A stretch of DNA of 23,233 bases from Peronospora farinosa (GCA_947646735.1 CANTFK010000542.1:1-23233), one strand, 5' to 3'; numbered from the stretch's first letter, positions 8,556-17,073 are shown. Program-made: numbers and translations. Notes: generated from the letters alone by a model not told the origin.

Positions 8556-9632
8556 ATGAACAGATTCGAAATGAACATGGGCGAGTCTTCGGTGGCTCCA
8601 GCGGTCTCGCTGGAGCATTCTGACTTCCCACATCTCACCTCGGTGGAGTGGCAGGCACTACACCGCCTCGCGACGGTGTCTGGTGAAACTATTGTGACGT
8701 CGCTAATGAGCACAGCGACGCCCGATGATTAACGTGCCGCCATCTAAGACTTTATGGTGCGCGAGCTCGCCGAAGCGAATCGGCGAGTATTGATTATCTC
8801 GCGCACTTCGCACCATGACGATATCAAGATGGAGGCGTCAGCATACTCCGGCGATGGTACGGATCATCTTTTCCTCACTCGCTGGTTCCGTGGGTTGGAT
8901 ATTGCGATAGCGTCAAGATTAGTTGACGCTCCGACGGCGAAAGTTAATATCCTGCTGTCTCGCCTTGTTGGAAAAGCCAAGAAATGGGCTCCCGGAAAGA
9001 TCGTCTTAGTTGAGTCGGCGTTTCCTACGCTGGACGATATCCAGCGTGACTTACGACTGGCTTTCGAGCCTCCTCAAGATGAATCTCGCTTGCGTGCAGA
9101 TTTTTTCTCACTCAGACAGGGTAAGCTGTAGATGCGTGACTATGTGCAGAAGACACGTCATCTTTCTTCGTGTATTACCACGAAGCCAATTGACATGGCT
9201 TCACAAGCCCATGTCTATATTTTTGGTATGCAGGAGGTCATGACGCGTTACTGCCTCACACGTGTTGAACCAGAGTCCCTCGAGGAGGCATTTTCCTTCG
9301 CGCTTCGTGAGGATTACACTGTGTCGTCGTCGTACCTGCACGCAGCATCACAACATCCCCGGACGTCTAGCCCGGAGCCAATTCAACTTAATGCAATCGA
9401 GTCCTCTCGTGGTCGCGGCAAATCATTAAGCCGCGACATTCGCAATCCTAACACGATGAAGTGTTTTCGCTGTGGTAAGACAGGCCATCGTGCGGCTGTC
9501 TGTCGAGCACCTGCGCCGGTGACTATGAACACAGCTGTCTCACGAATAGACGCTGTGTCGTCGGTGGTCCCGCCAAAAACGAGCGGTTCCAGTAGGCGCA
9601 GGGCCCCCTACTGGCAGAAATGGAGCCCCTAG
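8556..9632 (+). pseudogene. gag: Gag of element 2: one frame, three in-frame stops
   Basis: The ATG at 8556, 6 nt after the PBS, starts MNRFEMNMGESS, and the same frame runs to 9632. Three point stops interrupt it: TAA 8730-8732, TAA 8745-8747 and TAG 9129-9131. The order is an N-terminal segment (LEHSDFPHLTSVEWQALHRL), a capsid-type domain (SAYSGDGTDHLFLTRWFRGL, MRDYVQKTRHLSSCITTKP, RVEPESLEEAFSFALRED) and a basic Ser-rich segment. The nucleocapsid zinc knuckle is MKCFRCGKTGHRAAVC (Cx2Cx4Hx4C), followed by a Pro/Ser tail with RRRAPYW that element 1 shares. There are no frameshifts, unlike element 1. Confidence 0.92.
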
Positions 9633-10120
9633 TACTCAGGTGGCAGCTCGGGCTCCTAGCCCCAAAGTGATTCATACTCACTTCAATGCCACCATCATGC
9701 GCGATGATTTGAGAATGATTTTAATCAGCCTCATCGCTGCTGGAGTGAAGCAAAAACTCTGAGCGTTATTGAATTTTGGCGTTTCCAATATATAAAATTT
9801 CGTACATCCTGTTTGTCTTTTCTCCCGTCCACTGTCACGGTTCGAGAAGGTCCATCTGGCATCGTTGTCAAACTTGCCGATGGACTACCAAAGGTTTCCC
9901 GCGTAAAAAAGCGGTTTTACCGTACACTTTCGACGGTTTCCAGAGTAATGAAGAATTTTTGGTGTACAAGATGAATTATGCATTTGATTGCATACTTGAG
10001 ATACCGTGGCTGTCACGGTATCAGCCGAAGATAGATTGGCTATATCTGTACGTCAAACGACGAAGCGGATATGACGTCCGTGAAGTGTTCAATCATTTGT
10101 TGGTCGCGTCATCTTACTAG
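9633..10120 (+). pseudogene. pol: Retropepsin-like protease of element 2, catalytic Asp lost
   Basis: Around 9763-9783 the translation is ALLNFGVSN where LDSGASN is expected from the family. The catalytic Asp codon is AAT (Asn) at 9772-9774, and the neighbouring Ser and Ala have become Phe and Val. Frameshifts follow. From about 9890 the domain is recognisable as LPYTFDGFQSNEEFLV, NYAFDCILEIPWLSRYQPKI and FNHLLVAS, homologous to element 1. It is dead through both active-site loss and frame breaks. Confidence 0.82.
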
Positions 10121-10756
10121 GCTCACGTCAGGGTCGTGAACGAACTCGCCAAGACTATTAGTCAACAAACAGAGAGCGCGATGGCCATCTGTTCGCAGTA
10201 TATACCATTACACTGATGGAGCCACAGAACGGGTCGGTCGAACATCGGTTCCCGCATACACAGACATCGGTCAAACAGGATTTCCCGATTCTAAACGAGG
10301 CGGTCGAGCAGGGGCCTTTGCATACAAGCACATCGGACGAGCAGAGGCTATAGAGGCGTTCGAGAAGGGGCTCCTGCATACAAGCACATCGGCTGAGAAG
10401 AGGCTCCCGATTAATATCGAGGCGGTCGAGCAGGGCTCCCGCGTATAAGCGCATCGGACAAGCAGAGGCTACCGATCTATATAGAGGCGGTCGAGCAGGT
10501 GCTCGAGCAACAGAGTGAGGTGGTTGACGACGATCTCCCGCCTTTGATTGACGAATATGGGCGGACTACGGATTCGCATGAGACCGACATGGTGGAGACA
10601 GAGCTCCCACGTCTAGAGGGGGGGGGGGGGTACATCATCCTCTTCTGATAGCTCTCGAGAAGGGACTCGAGACGCAAGATAAAACGCAAGAAATGAGCAC
10701 GCCGATCACCGAGACGACGCAATTCACGTCAACATGCTGATGCATTTGATTCCGAA
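10121..10756 (+). pseudogene. pol: Protease-RT linker of element 2 with imperfect repeats and a G13 run
   Basis: No catalytic domain is present. Between about 10220 and 10500 a unit of roughly 60-70 bp is repeated imperfectly about four times; its core is GAGGCGGTCGAGCAGG followed by CATACAAGCACATCGG. In one frame the core reads EAVEQGPLHTSTSDEQ. A run of 13 G (10618-10630) lies further on. The placement is equivalent to the repeats at about 2940-3260 of element 1, although the units differ. Confidence 0.65.
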
Positions 10757-11935
10757 GTGACGGAATCCGTATGCACGCTTGAATATGTGGAGGGTTCTAC
10801 ACATCGTGGACGATACATTGAGGTAGCGAGCCCGCAGTATACCACATCTCTGCCAGAACTTGCATGGAAAGACTTCCTTCATTACCTCAAGGCCGGCGAC
10901 ATCGAGCAAGTGTGCATTGTTTCAGCCACCGAACCAGCTAGTGAAGAAGTTCTGGAGGATCGACCGAAGAGCGCCAAGTTTAAATCAGCGCGCGAAGAAC
11001 GCTTTGCGGCACAGTCTTGGAATGCTCTTCGTGCTTCGGGCAACCCTGTATACAATATCGCCCGTGAGTACGCCGATATTTTCCCGGAGAGAATTCCAGC
11101 TGAGCTTCCAGCGGATCGTGGAGTGCGGCACGAAATAGATATAGTGTCAGGATCGTAGTATTGCGTGACACGGCAGTGGCCGTTACCGCGTGATTAAGTC
11201 CTCGCTATTGATGAATTTTCGAGGGTCGCCGCAAGGCTGGCCGTGTCCGCGAGACCATTCGAGTCCGACTTTCTGTGTGAAGAAAGCCACCGGCGGTTGG
11301 CGCATTGTGAACGCCTTCAACAAGCTGAATGACGCCACGATCTCGGCTCAAACGCCTGTTTCTCGAAACGACATACCATTGGATACCATGTCCGGGAGTA
11401 AGATCTACTGCGCCATAGATCTGACAGACGGTTTCTATCATATCCTCATGAGGGACAGTGAAATTCCGTTCAATGCGGTCAGCACCCCAAGCGTGATGCT
11501 TTCGGAGTGGATAGTCATGCCACAAGGTCTTAAGAACGCAACAGCTACGTTCACTCGGATGGTGACACAAGTACTTCGTCCACAGTCGCGATTTTGCACC
11601 GAGCTACTTTGACGACATTTGTTCACAGCCGCGTTGAGCAAAAGCTCAGCGCTACGGAGGTACACCTTCTTCACTTGAAGCAGGTGTTTCAAGTTACGCG
11701 CGAGAATGAATTGTATGCGAATTTGAAGAAATGTGTCTTCTGCGCTCCCGAGATTCCAGTACTCGGGTTCTACGTCAGCAAGGAAGGTGCCCGCGCTGAT
11801 CCTAAGAAGATCTCATCGATCTGTTCCTGGACAACGTCCAGGAACCAAACTGAATTACGTCAATGGCTCGGTCGGGCAAATAACTTGCATAAGTACACGA
11901 AGAACTATGCTGAGCTAATTTAGCCATTATCGACT
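10757..11935 (+). pseudogene. pol: Reverse transcriptase of element 2, stops and frameshifts
   Basis: A pre-RT segment (EERFAAQSWNALRASGN, YNIAREYADIFPERIPAELP) leads into ADRGVRHEIDIVSGS, a TAG at 11156-11158, then SPTFCVKKATGGWRIVNAFN, YCAIDLTDGFYHILMRDSEI (first catalytic Asp) and WIVMPQGLKNATATFTRMV. The YFDD box is encoded at 11605-11616, with a frame change beside it. The connection region is ELYANLKKCVFCAPEIPVLG and WLGRANNLHKYTKNYAEL, ending at a TAG (11921-11923). Homologous to the RT of element 1 throughout. Confidence 0.92.
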
Positions 11936-12776
11936 TTGCTCAAAAAAGACGCAGTATGGTTATGGAAGGCAGAACATCAATCTGCCTTCGACTCCGTGAA
12001 GAAGAGCTTGTCCGAGGCACCGGTGCTGATTCTACCTGATGACTCTAAGCCATTCCACGTCGTATGTGACGCGAGAAATTTAGCTATAAGATGCGCCCTC
12101 ATGCAATTCGATGACGAAAGTCGAAAATGCGTCGTAAGTTTTCAATCACCAAAGATAGACCCTGCAGAGAGAAAACTATCCGGTACACGACAAGAAACTT
12201 TTGGCTACGCGTTACGCGCTAATCAAGTTTATAGTATATTTGCTTGGCAAAAAGATGTTTTCTATCTACACAGATCACGCATCATTTCGTACCGCCGTCA
12301 AGAGCCCTCACGTGTCCCAGCGTATGACACGGTGGTTATCATTCTTCGCCGAGTATAATTTTGTGGTGCATTACAAGCCTGGCAAGAATAACATTCTCGC
12401 TGACGCGCTTTCTCGTCGTCCTGATTACGATCCTCGGCGCGACATGAGTCATCAACCAGATAATGTTGATGACGACGAAGATATCTATGCGTGTTGTATT
12501 GATCTGGGGCTCAATGCGATGATTTCGACATCCGTGCTGTCGATCCGAACTCACGTCGCTGAATCCTACGCGAATGATTCCTTCTATGCAGGAATCATCA
12601 ATTATCTCGGGGACCCGAGCGAAAATTTACTCGCGAAGTTGACGAAACCGATATGCGATAACATCAAGCGTTACGCGCTTGACGGTCCGTTGATGACGTA
12701 CATGATGGACGTCTTTGATTCCCCGCGTGTGGTCATCCCTGCTGATGACGACCTTCCGAGCCCAATTGGTTCATGA
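11936..12776 (+). pseudogene. pol: RNase H of element 2 and linker to integrase
   Basis: It starts LKKDAVWLWKAEHQSAFDSV, LSEAPVLILPDDSKPFHVVC and CDARNLAIRCALMQFDDESR (first Asp), then is disrupted near 12170-12200 where the HDKE block is degraded. It resumes in another frame with ATRYALIKFIVYLLGKKMF, SIYTDHASFRTAVKSPHVSQ (Asp) and YNFVVHYKPGKNNILADALS (last Asp), then an acidic linker (DNVDDDEDIYACC) like that of element 1. It ends in the start of the integrase zinc domain. Confidence 0.9.
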
Positions 12777-12973
12777 ATTTCACGACAGCACAGCTGGCGG
12801 ACGCCTGGGTTGCGAAAAGACGTTTGCGGCTATTTCTCGCATATTTTTCTGGTTGCGAATGTATAGAACATCCATTAATGGGTGCGCTCCTGTGAAACCT
12901 GTCAGTGTGTGTGAAGCCCGCGCCGTCTTCACAAGCCCCATTGCGTCCGCTTCCGATTGTTACCGAAGCCTGG
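12777..12973 (+). pseudogene. pol: Integrase zinc domain of element 2, left part of the split gene
   Basis: Across frames the HHCC domain can be read: HEFHDSTAGGRLGCEKTFAA, ISRIFFW, then SCETCQCV followed by a stop in place of the usual Lys. The block equivalent to PLRSLPIAAEAW of element 1 is recognisable up to the Trp codon at 12971-12973, where the 1,094-bp insertion starts. Coding resumes at 14069 with TGGCGTTCGGTC. Confidence 0.82.
12970..12973. repeat. Target-site duplication CTGG, left copy
   Basis: CTGG occurs once in the uninterrupted integrase sequence (codons for Ala-Trp-Arg) but is present on both sides of the nested insertion, here and at 14068-14071. Confidence 0.8.
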
Positions 12974-14067
12974 TGTGGTGAAGTGCTTGTTAGAAATATG
13001 GAGACCCCAGAAGCCAAGTGAAAATACGGGCATAGACCGTGTATCAGATTAATGAGACCAAATAAACAGGGGACTCGAGAGGAAGCGACCGTTGATGGAG
13101 AACAATCTGCAGGACCCACAAAAGAGAAATCAGTATCAGGGTACCGGTTAATCGGCACCGAAAGGAGTCGACCATGGTCCCAGTTGAAATGCCCGGTCCC
13201 TAATCGGTAGAAACGGTCCCTAATCGGTAGAACCGGTCCCTCATTGGTCGACCCGGTCCCTCTTGGTCGACCCGGTCCCTCATCGGTATACCTGAGTCCC
13301 TCGTCGGTCGACCTGGGTCCCTCATTGGTCGACCCGGTCCCTCTTCGGTCGATCCGGGTCCCTCGGGGTTCAGCCACTCCGCACCAGTTAACACAAGTAT
13401 CAGACTAGTCGACGCAAGGAATCAGAGCTTCAGGCAAGGATAGAGTAAAGGAGTTAAAAGGATAGGACTATATTAAATACTACTCAATTTGCGATCTACG
13501 TGGCACGACTCCGTCACCTAAGAAGAACTTGCTCTAAGCTACCACCTGTTCCGGAAAGAAATATCTTCTGGCCCCCGTCGAAGACAGTTGTGTAGCGAAG
13601 TTCAAGTGCGAATAGAGCTCCAGGATATATTTGGCCTGTAACCTCTTTCGAGTAGCAACACCCCCAAGACCCGCTATCGGAAGCGGTCTCCCTTACCTCA
13701 CGGTACGGGAGCAAAGAAAAGGTCAGGTGGTTGATACCCCTGAAACACGAAGGAAAAGGCCAGGGACGACAAGCGCCCCTGAAGAATTTGGCTCTAAGTC
13801 CACTCTCGACAAGGTCGATCGAGTGGCCACCTACCGGCTCACCATGTGAAGCATATTTACTCGAGGCCCCCCAGGTCTAACTCCCTCAAGACAGACGTCT
13901 ACATCGTCACCAAGTCCTCCGAAGAGTGCAACCCGCCAGCCGACGGGTACACAAGGTGATAGAAGGTCCATACGCGGCATCGGGGTACCCCCTCCGACAG
14001 TCTGCAGTCCAGCACAGTAAATAGTTTGGGGTCTCATCATACAATTCTGAGTACCCACTCCACCACA
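12974..14067. mobile_element. 1,094-bp nested insertion (solo-LTR-like) in the integrase
   Basis: The element 2 integrase reads ...GAAGCCTGG, is interrupted, and resumes CTGGCGTTCGGTC. The insert is flanked by CTGG on both sides (12970-12973 and 14068-14071). It begins TGTGGTGAAGTG and ends CACTCCACCACA, an inverted terminal match of 11 in 12. TG...CA ends plus a 4-bp duplication fit a solo LTR of another retrotransposon family; a non-autonomous inverted-repeat element is the alternative. It contains nine tandem 20-bp units (13195-13365) and an AATAAA at 13061-13066. No protein domain is seen: the open frames inside have no recognisable motif. Strand is unresolved. Confidence 0.85.
13195..13365. 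repeat. Nine tandem copies of a 20-bp unit
   Basis: A GGTCCCTCATTGGTCGACCC-type unit recurs with GGTCCC (or AGTCCC) at 13195, 13215, 13235, 13255, 13274, 13295, 13316, 13336 and 13357, so spacing is 19-21 bp. Units differ mainly in the second half (TCGGTAGAA, TTGGTCGAC, TCGGTATAC). The array lies wholly inside the nested insertion. On the minus strand it stays open and encodes a GPGSTNEGP-like repeat, taken here as a by-product. Confidence 0.9.
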
Positions 14068-14071
14068 CTGG
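14068..14071. repeat. Target-site duplication CTGG, right copy
   Basis: Matches 12970-12973. The integrase frame picks up directly from this copy as TGG CGT TCG GTC AGC. Confidence 0.8.
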
Positions 14072-14759
14072 CGTTCGGTCAGCATAAATTTTATCTTTGG
14101 ACTTCCACCGGATGAACAGAAACGCACGGGCGTATTGGTACTAGTGGATCAAAATCGCAAAATGGTGTATTTGGTCAGGTCACCGCCAACATTACGGCAG
14201 AGATGACAGCAAAGATCTTCATTGGCCTTATCTTCAGGCATCACGGCTTGACAGAATCTATTGTTTCAGATCGTGCCCCGCGTTTCACTACGGCTTTTTG
14301 GGCCGAATTATTCCAGCTATTAGGCACGGCAGCCCCCCAGAGACAAATGAGCAAACGGAGCATGTGAACAGAGTGCTTGAAGATGTCTTGCGCAGTTATG
14401 CAACATCGTTCTCGTCGTGGAGCTCGTTTCTTCCACTTGCAGAGCTTGCAAACAACAATGGTGCCCATGCGTCAACCGGGTGGACGCCCTGTTGCGTTAA
14501 CAACGCGAGGCATCCTCACGTTCCGGCGCTTCTTGCTCTCTCAGCTTCAGAGCACCCAGACCCAAAGCTAGGTGGGGGAGTATCTACGGATAAAATTGCG
14601 CCAAAACTTTTGATGACTGATTGCGATATAGGCAAGGTTGCTGCCGACGCAACTTATGCTGGTAACTTTGTGACCAACGGCATATCGACTCCTGACGCGA
14701 TGCATACCATCGCGTCTCCCGTAGCTAATTTTGCCCCAATGGGGACTCGTCGCCAGTAA
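14069..14759 (+). pseudogene. pol: Integrase catalytic core of element 2, right part of the split gene
   Basis: It resumes with WRSVSINFIFGLPPDEQKR. The family has SMDFIFG, so the first catalytic Asp is Asn here (AAT at 14087-14089) and the preceding Met is Ile, both explainable by G-to-A changes. Frames then alternate: TGVLVLVDQNRKMV, TESIVSDRAPRFTTAFWAEL (second Asp kept), and ETNEQTEHVNRVLEDVLRSY with the Glu kept. LPLAELANNNGAHASTGWTP matches element 1's LPLAEFALNNAVNASTG. Split by the insertion, frameshifted and missing one catalytic residue. Confidence 0.88.
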
Positions 14760-15730
14760 GTTCAGCTGCAGTAACCGAATCGCTACTATTACGACAAGGA
14801 ATCACGCGTTTTGTGCGTGATGCATTACAAGAGGCAGTCGACAAGCAAAAAGAGAATGCAGACAGAAGAGGTCGAAAGAATATGCTGACATTTCGAGAAG
14901 GTGACAGAGTATTATTATGAACAAGTAGATTACAGAACACCTCAGTGACGAATTTGGGCGCTAATAAGTTATCTCCAAAATATATTGGCCCATTTCGGAT
15001 TGTTAAGGTGCATGGTGACGCTTACACGCTAGACATACCTACGTCTATGCGTTTGAACCCGACGTTCTACGTTGGGCGCCTCAAGGCTTACCTACCGGCG
15101 GATTTCCCTTCGAATATTCCCGCTCTTCTGTGCCGGCTTCAAATCCGACATCCCTTGACGACGACGTTGACGACGACTGGGTCAAAGTCCTGCCCGAACG
15201 CGTGCAGACTAGATCTTCTGGGGTCCTCCGAACGCAGTCATATTAAGTTGACGTCGGCGTTTGACGTAGGCGTTCAACCAGTACCAGCTTCTCACGTCGA
15301 GTCTGCTCAGCAGTCTCAGTCGCAGCATCCGCACGATCTTGAGCTTTCTCAGCCATCTCGCGAGCATCAAGTAGGACATTCTCCGACTCCTCGGCTTCAG
15401 CGCGAAGTGGGCGAAGCTCGTCATTAGACGGTACAGGAGCCCGACTGCGAGAATCGGCGCTCATCGCCATAGGTCTTTCGTCGTGATGCTCCTCCGCCCT
15501 TAATTGATGCATCGGGTGCGCGACGCTGGATTGTCGACCTTATTGTCGATCACGAGGACCACAATCCCCAGGCGCCGAGTAATAACTCGGCGCCCACGAA
15601 GAACCATGTCGAGAAACATTACAGGGTTCGTTGGTTGGGATATTCCTCGGTGAACGATACATTGGAGCCATCGAGTACGCTGTCCCAAGATGTCCCGGAC
15701 GTGTTCGAGGACTATAAATCCCGTAGAAAT
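14760..15730 (+). pseudogene. pol: Integrase C-terminal domain, linker and chromodomain of element 2
   Basis: Helical ITRFVRDALQEAVDKQKENA leads to a frame break, then the SH3-like GPFRIVKVHGDAYTLD, SMRLNPTFYVGRLKAYLP, equivalent to GPFKVLKAIGDAYTLD of element 4. A linker with stops near 15428 and 15470 follows, then the chromodomain in the same frame: ARRWIVDLIVDHEDHN, KHYRVRWLGYSSVNDTLEPS, LSQDVPDVFEDYKS. The conserved Trp of the DTWEP block is Leu here. Chromodomains in such elements steer integration to particular chromatin. The frame stays open to 16156 with no further domain, lying opposite the antisense ORF. Confidence 0.87.
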
Positions 15731-16499
15731 ACGGTGATCGTGATCGACGCTGCCGGTTCCATCTCCGATCTCGCGAGCCGTAATGCTCGCGAGCAACGAA
15801 ACCACGACGACCTCCCGAGCGACTCCGAGAGCAAGACCTATTACGAGGCTAGGAAGCATATGGATGATATTTATGACGACCTCGGCTACGTGAACGCCCA
15901 AGGCGATCTTAAGGACGCAATCTCACTCGCCGTAGCTCGGACACCTGGAGCTGTGAAAGGCTTCTCTTATAACGGGCAATCCATGGACGAATATGATCGG
16001 GCATGTCTCGCGTACACACCAAGTCGTCCCATTCCTGCCGGACCGGTCGCAATCTGCCCATGTTGCACGTTGGACATCCCTCACGAACATGGACGTAACA
16101 AAGGTGATACTTGTCACAAGTCATACGACAGATGCGCCGGCGCAGGTCGCCAATAGCGTGTCTATCACGCATTCCTTTGCGACCATCTAACCAGGACGTG
16201 AAGGACATTTCTTCACGTCGACTAGCGTTCCAGCGTCTGATAAAGGCACACCAAGACCTCTGCAGCGCATCGTCGGTATACGCGTTGCTCGTTGCTTTGC
16301 CTCTCACTGTACGGTATCGCGTGAAGAGGTCCTTCACGACCTCCAGTGGCTCGGGTTCGACAGCACCTTCAAGACCATACAAGCGCCACGGTTTCAAGTC
16401 CCCATCCATGACCTGCGGCGCGTGTTCTCTTCGGATCGTTGCTTGGTGTCCCCATTTCTGGTTGTCAGAGACATTGTTTCGTGGACGCCCAGGGTCCAT
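15243..16499 (-). pseudogene. Antisense ORF of element 2 (Cys cluster, RS-rich region, coiled coil)
   Basis: One frame on the strand opposite pol runs 419 codons from the ATG at 16497-16499, the first ATG after an upstream stop at 16509-16511. Only three stops break it: 15909-15911, 15849-15851 and 15540-15542. Residues 35-125 form a helical-looking domain (PWRLYGLEGA, LQRSWCAFIRRWN, SFTSWL, IGDLRRR). A Cys cluster follows at Cys128, 134, 142 and 145 (CDKYHLC, CPTC), then EWDDLV, IARYKRSLSQL. Next is an Arg/Ser-rich stretch (GRSRSRGRH, CSRSRSGGRR, RRSRSPYFYG), and from residue 330 a coiled coil (EMAEKAQDRADAATETAEQT). The element 4 copy has the same order. Function unknown; RNA or splicing-factor binding through the RS region is only inference. 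Confidence 0.8.
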
Positions 16500-16570
16500 G
16501 CTGATCAGTTATGTCTAACTGAGCAGGTTCGAAGTTACGTCGCTGGTCGAGAAGAAACTTTCTGCGTTTC

Positions 16571-16592
16571 GCGCTTACGTTAAGGTAAGCGC
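16571..16592. other. Stem-loop between antisense ORF and polypurine tract, element 2
   Basis: GCGCTTAC (16571-16578) and GTAAGCGC (16585-16592) pair perfectly across a 6-nt loop GTTAAG, five bases before the polypurine tract. Element 4 has an unrelated-sequence hairpin at the equivalent place (21272-21307). Confidence 0.65.
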
Positions 16593-16597
16593 AATTT

Positions 16598-16612
16598 AAA
16601 GAAGGGGGGTGA
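16598..16612 (+). other. Polypurine tract of element 2
   Basis: AAAGAAGGGGGGTGA directly precedes the 3' LTR. It would prime plus-strand cDNA synthesis. Element 4 has GAGAAGGGGGTGA in the same place on its own strand. Confidence 0.85.
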
Positions 16613-16926
16613 TGGAATGGGGCAACCTATTACATAAGTAGTTATAGGCGTAATACATAATTACATAAGTAGGCATAGGGCAGTATCCGATTAGCGGATA
16701 CTGCGTGTCATTTTATTATTGGTTTTTTTATTGGGGTGCCAGACCCAATAATTAGCCAATAATAAACTGACTTCCATATTGAGTGGTTTCCATGAGCTAG
16801 GGAACATATTCGCACTTAATGCGAATTAAACAAAAATAAAAACAGAGTTATATTTACGAGTTAATGATGAGCGCTTTCTCAACGCCCTTTTAGTGTAAGA
16901 CAGTAACGGGTCTTTAGCCCATTACA
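16613..16926 (+). repeat. 3' LTR of element 2
   Basis: TGGAATGGGG...CCCATTACA is homologous along its length to 8219-8531, with about 18 differences by eye including one in the terminal TGT. It is preceded by a polypurine tract and followed by GGAGG, the presumed right target duplication. Confidence 0.95.
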
Positions 16927-17073
16927 GGAGGTCTAAAGTACCACGTAACTTTTTCAGACCTATCATATGCTTAACGAACTCGTGTAGTTATTGGCCCGTT
17001 ACATCGGCAACTTTTCCCTTGGACTCAACGCTTTGACCTTAACTTAAAGTTTGACGACGGAACCATCTTGCCT
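16927..17073. other. Short spacer between element 2 and the MULE coding region
   Basis: No gene is visible. After the presumed target duplication the sequence should be upstream flank of the MULE gene interrupted by element 2. No terminal inverted repeat was found by eye. Confidence 0.4.

Larger units (their letters stand above)
8219..16926 (+). mobile_element. Element 2: full-length but dead Ty3/gypsy chromovirus with antisense ORF
   Basis: All landmarks are present in order: LTR, PBS, gag, protease, RT, RNase H, integrase, chromodomain, polypurine tract, LTR. It spans 8,708 bp including a 1,094-bp nested insertion and its duplicated CTGG, so about 7.6 kb originally. The flanks TGAGG (8214-8218) and GGAGG (16927-16931) fit a 5-bp target duplication with one mismatch. 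The two LTRs differ at about 18 sites counted by eye, so the insertion is not recent. An ORF antisense to pol lies between the chromodomain and the 3' LTR. Confidence 0.95.

Noticed and set aside
12733..13377. Minus-strand frame of 214 codons with GP-x-STNEGP repeats
   Set aside because: It is a product of the 20-bp tandem array inside the nested insertion and crosses the insertion boundary into antisense of the integrase.
13831..14127. 98-codon minus-strand frame in the nested insertion
   Set aside because: No recognisable domain, and it runs over the insertion end into the integrase antisense strand.
15635..16156. Sense-strand extension of pol past the chromodomain in element 2 as a separate gene
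   Set aside because: After the chromodomain there is no domain, element 4 pol stops near the equivalent place with unrelated sequence, and the strand opposite carries the conserved antisense ORF.
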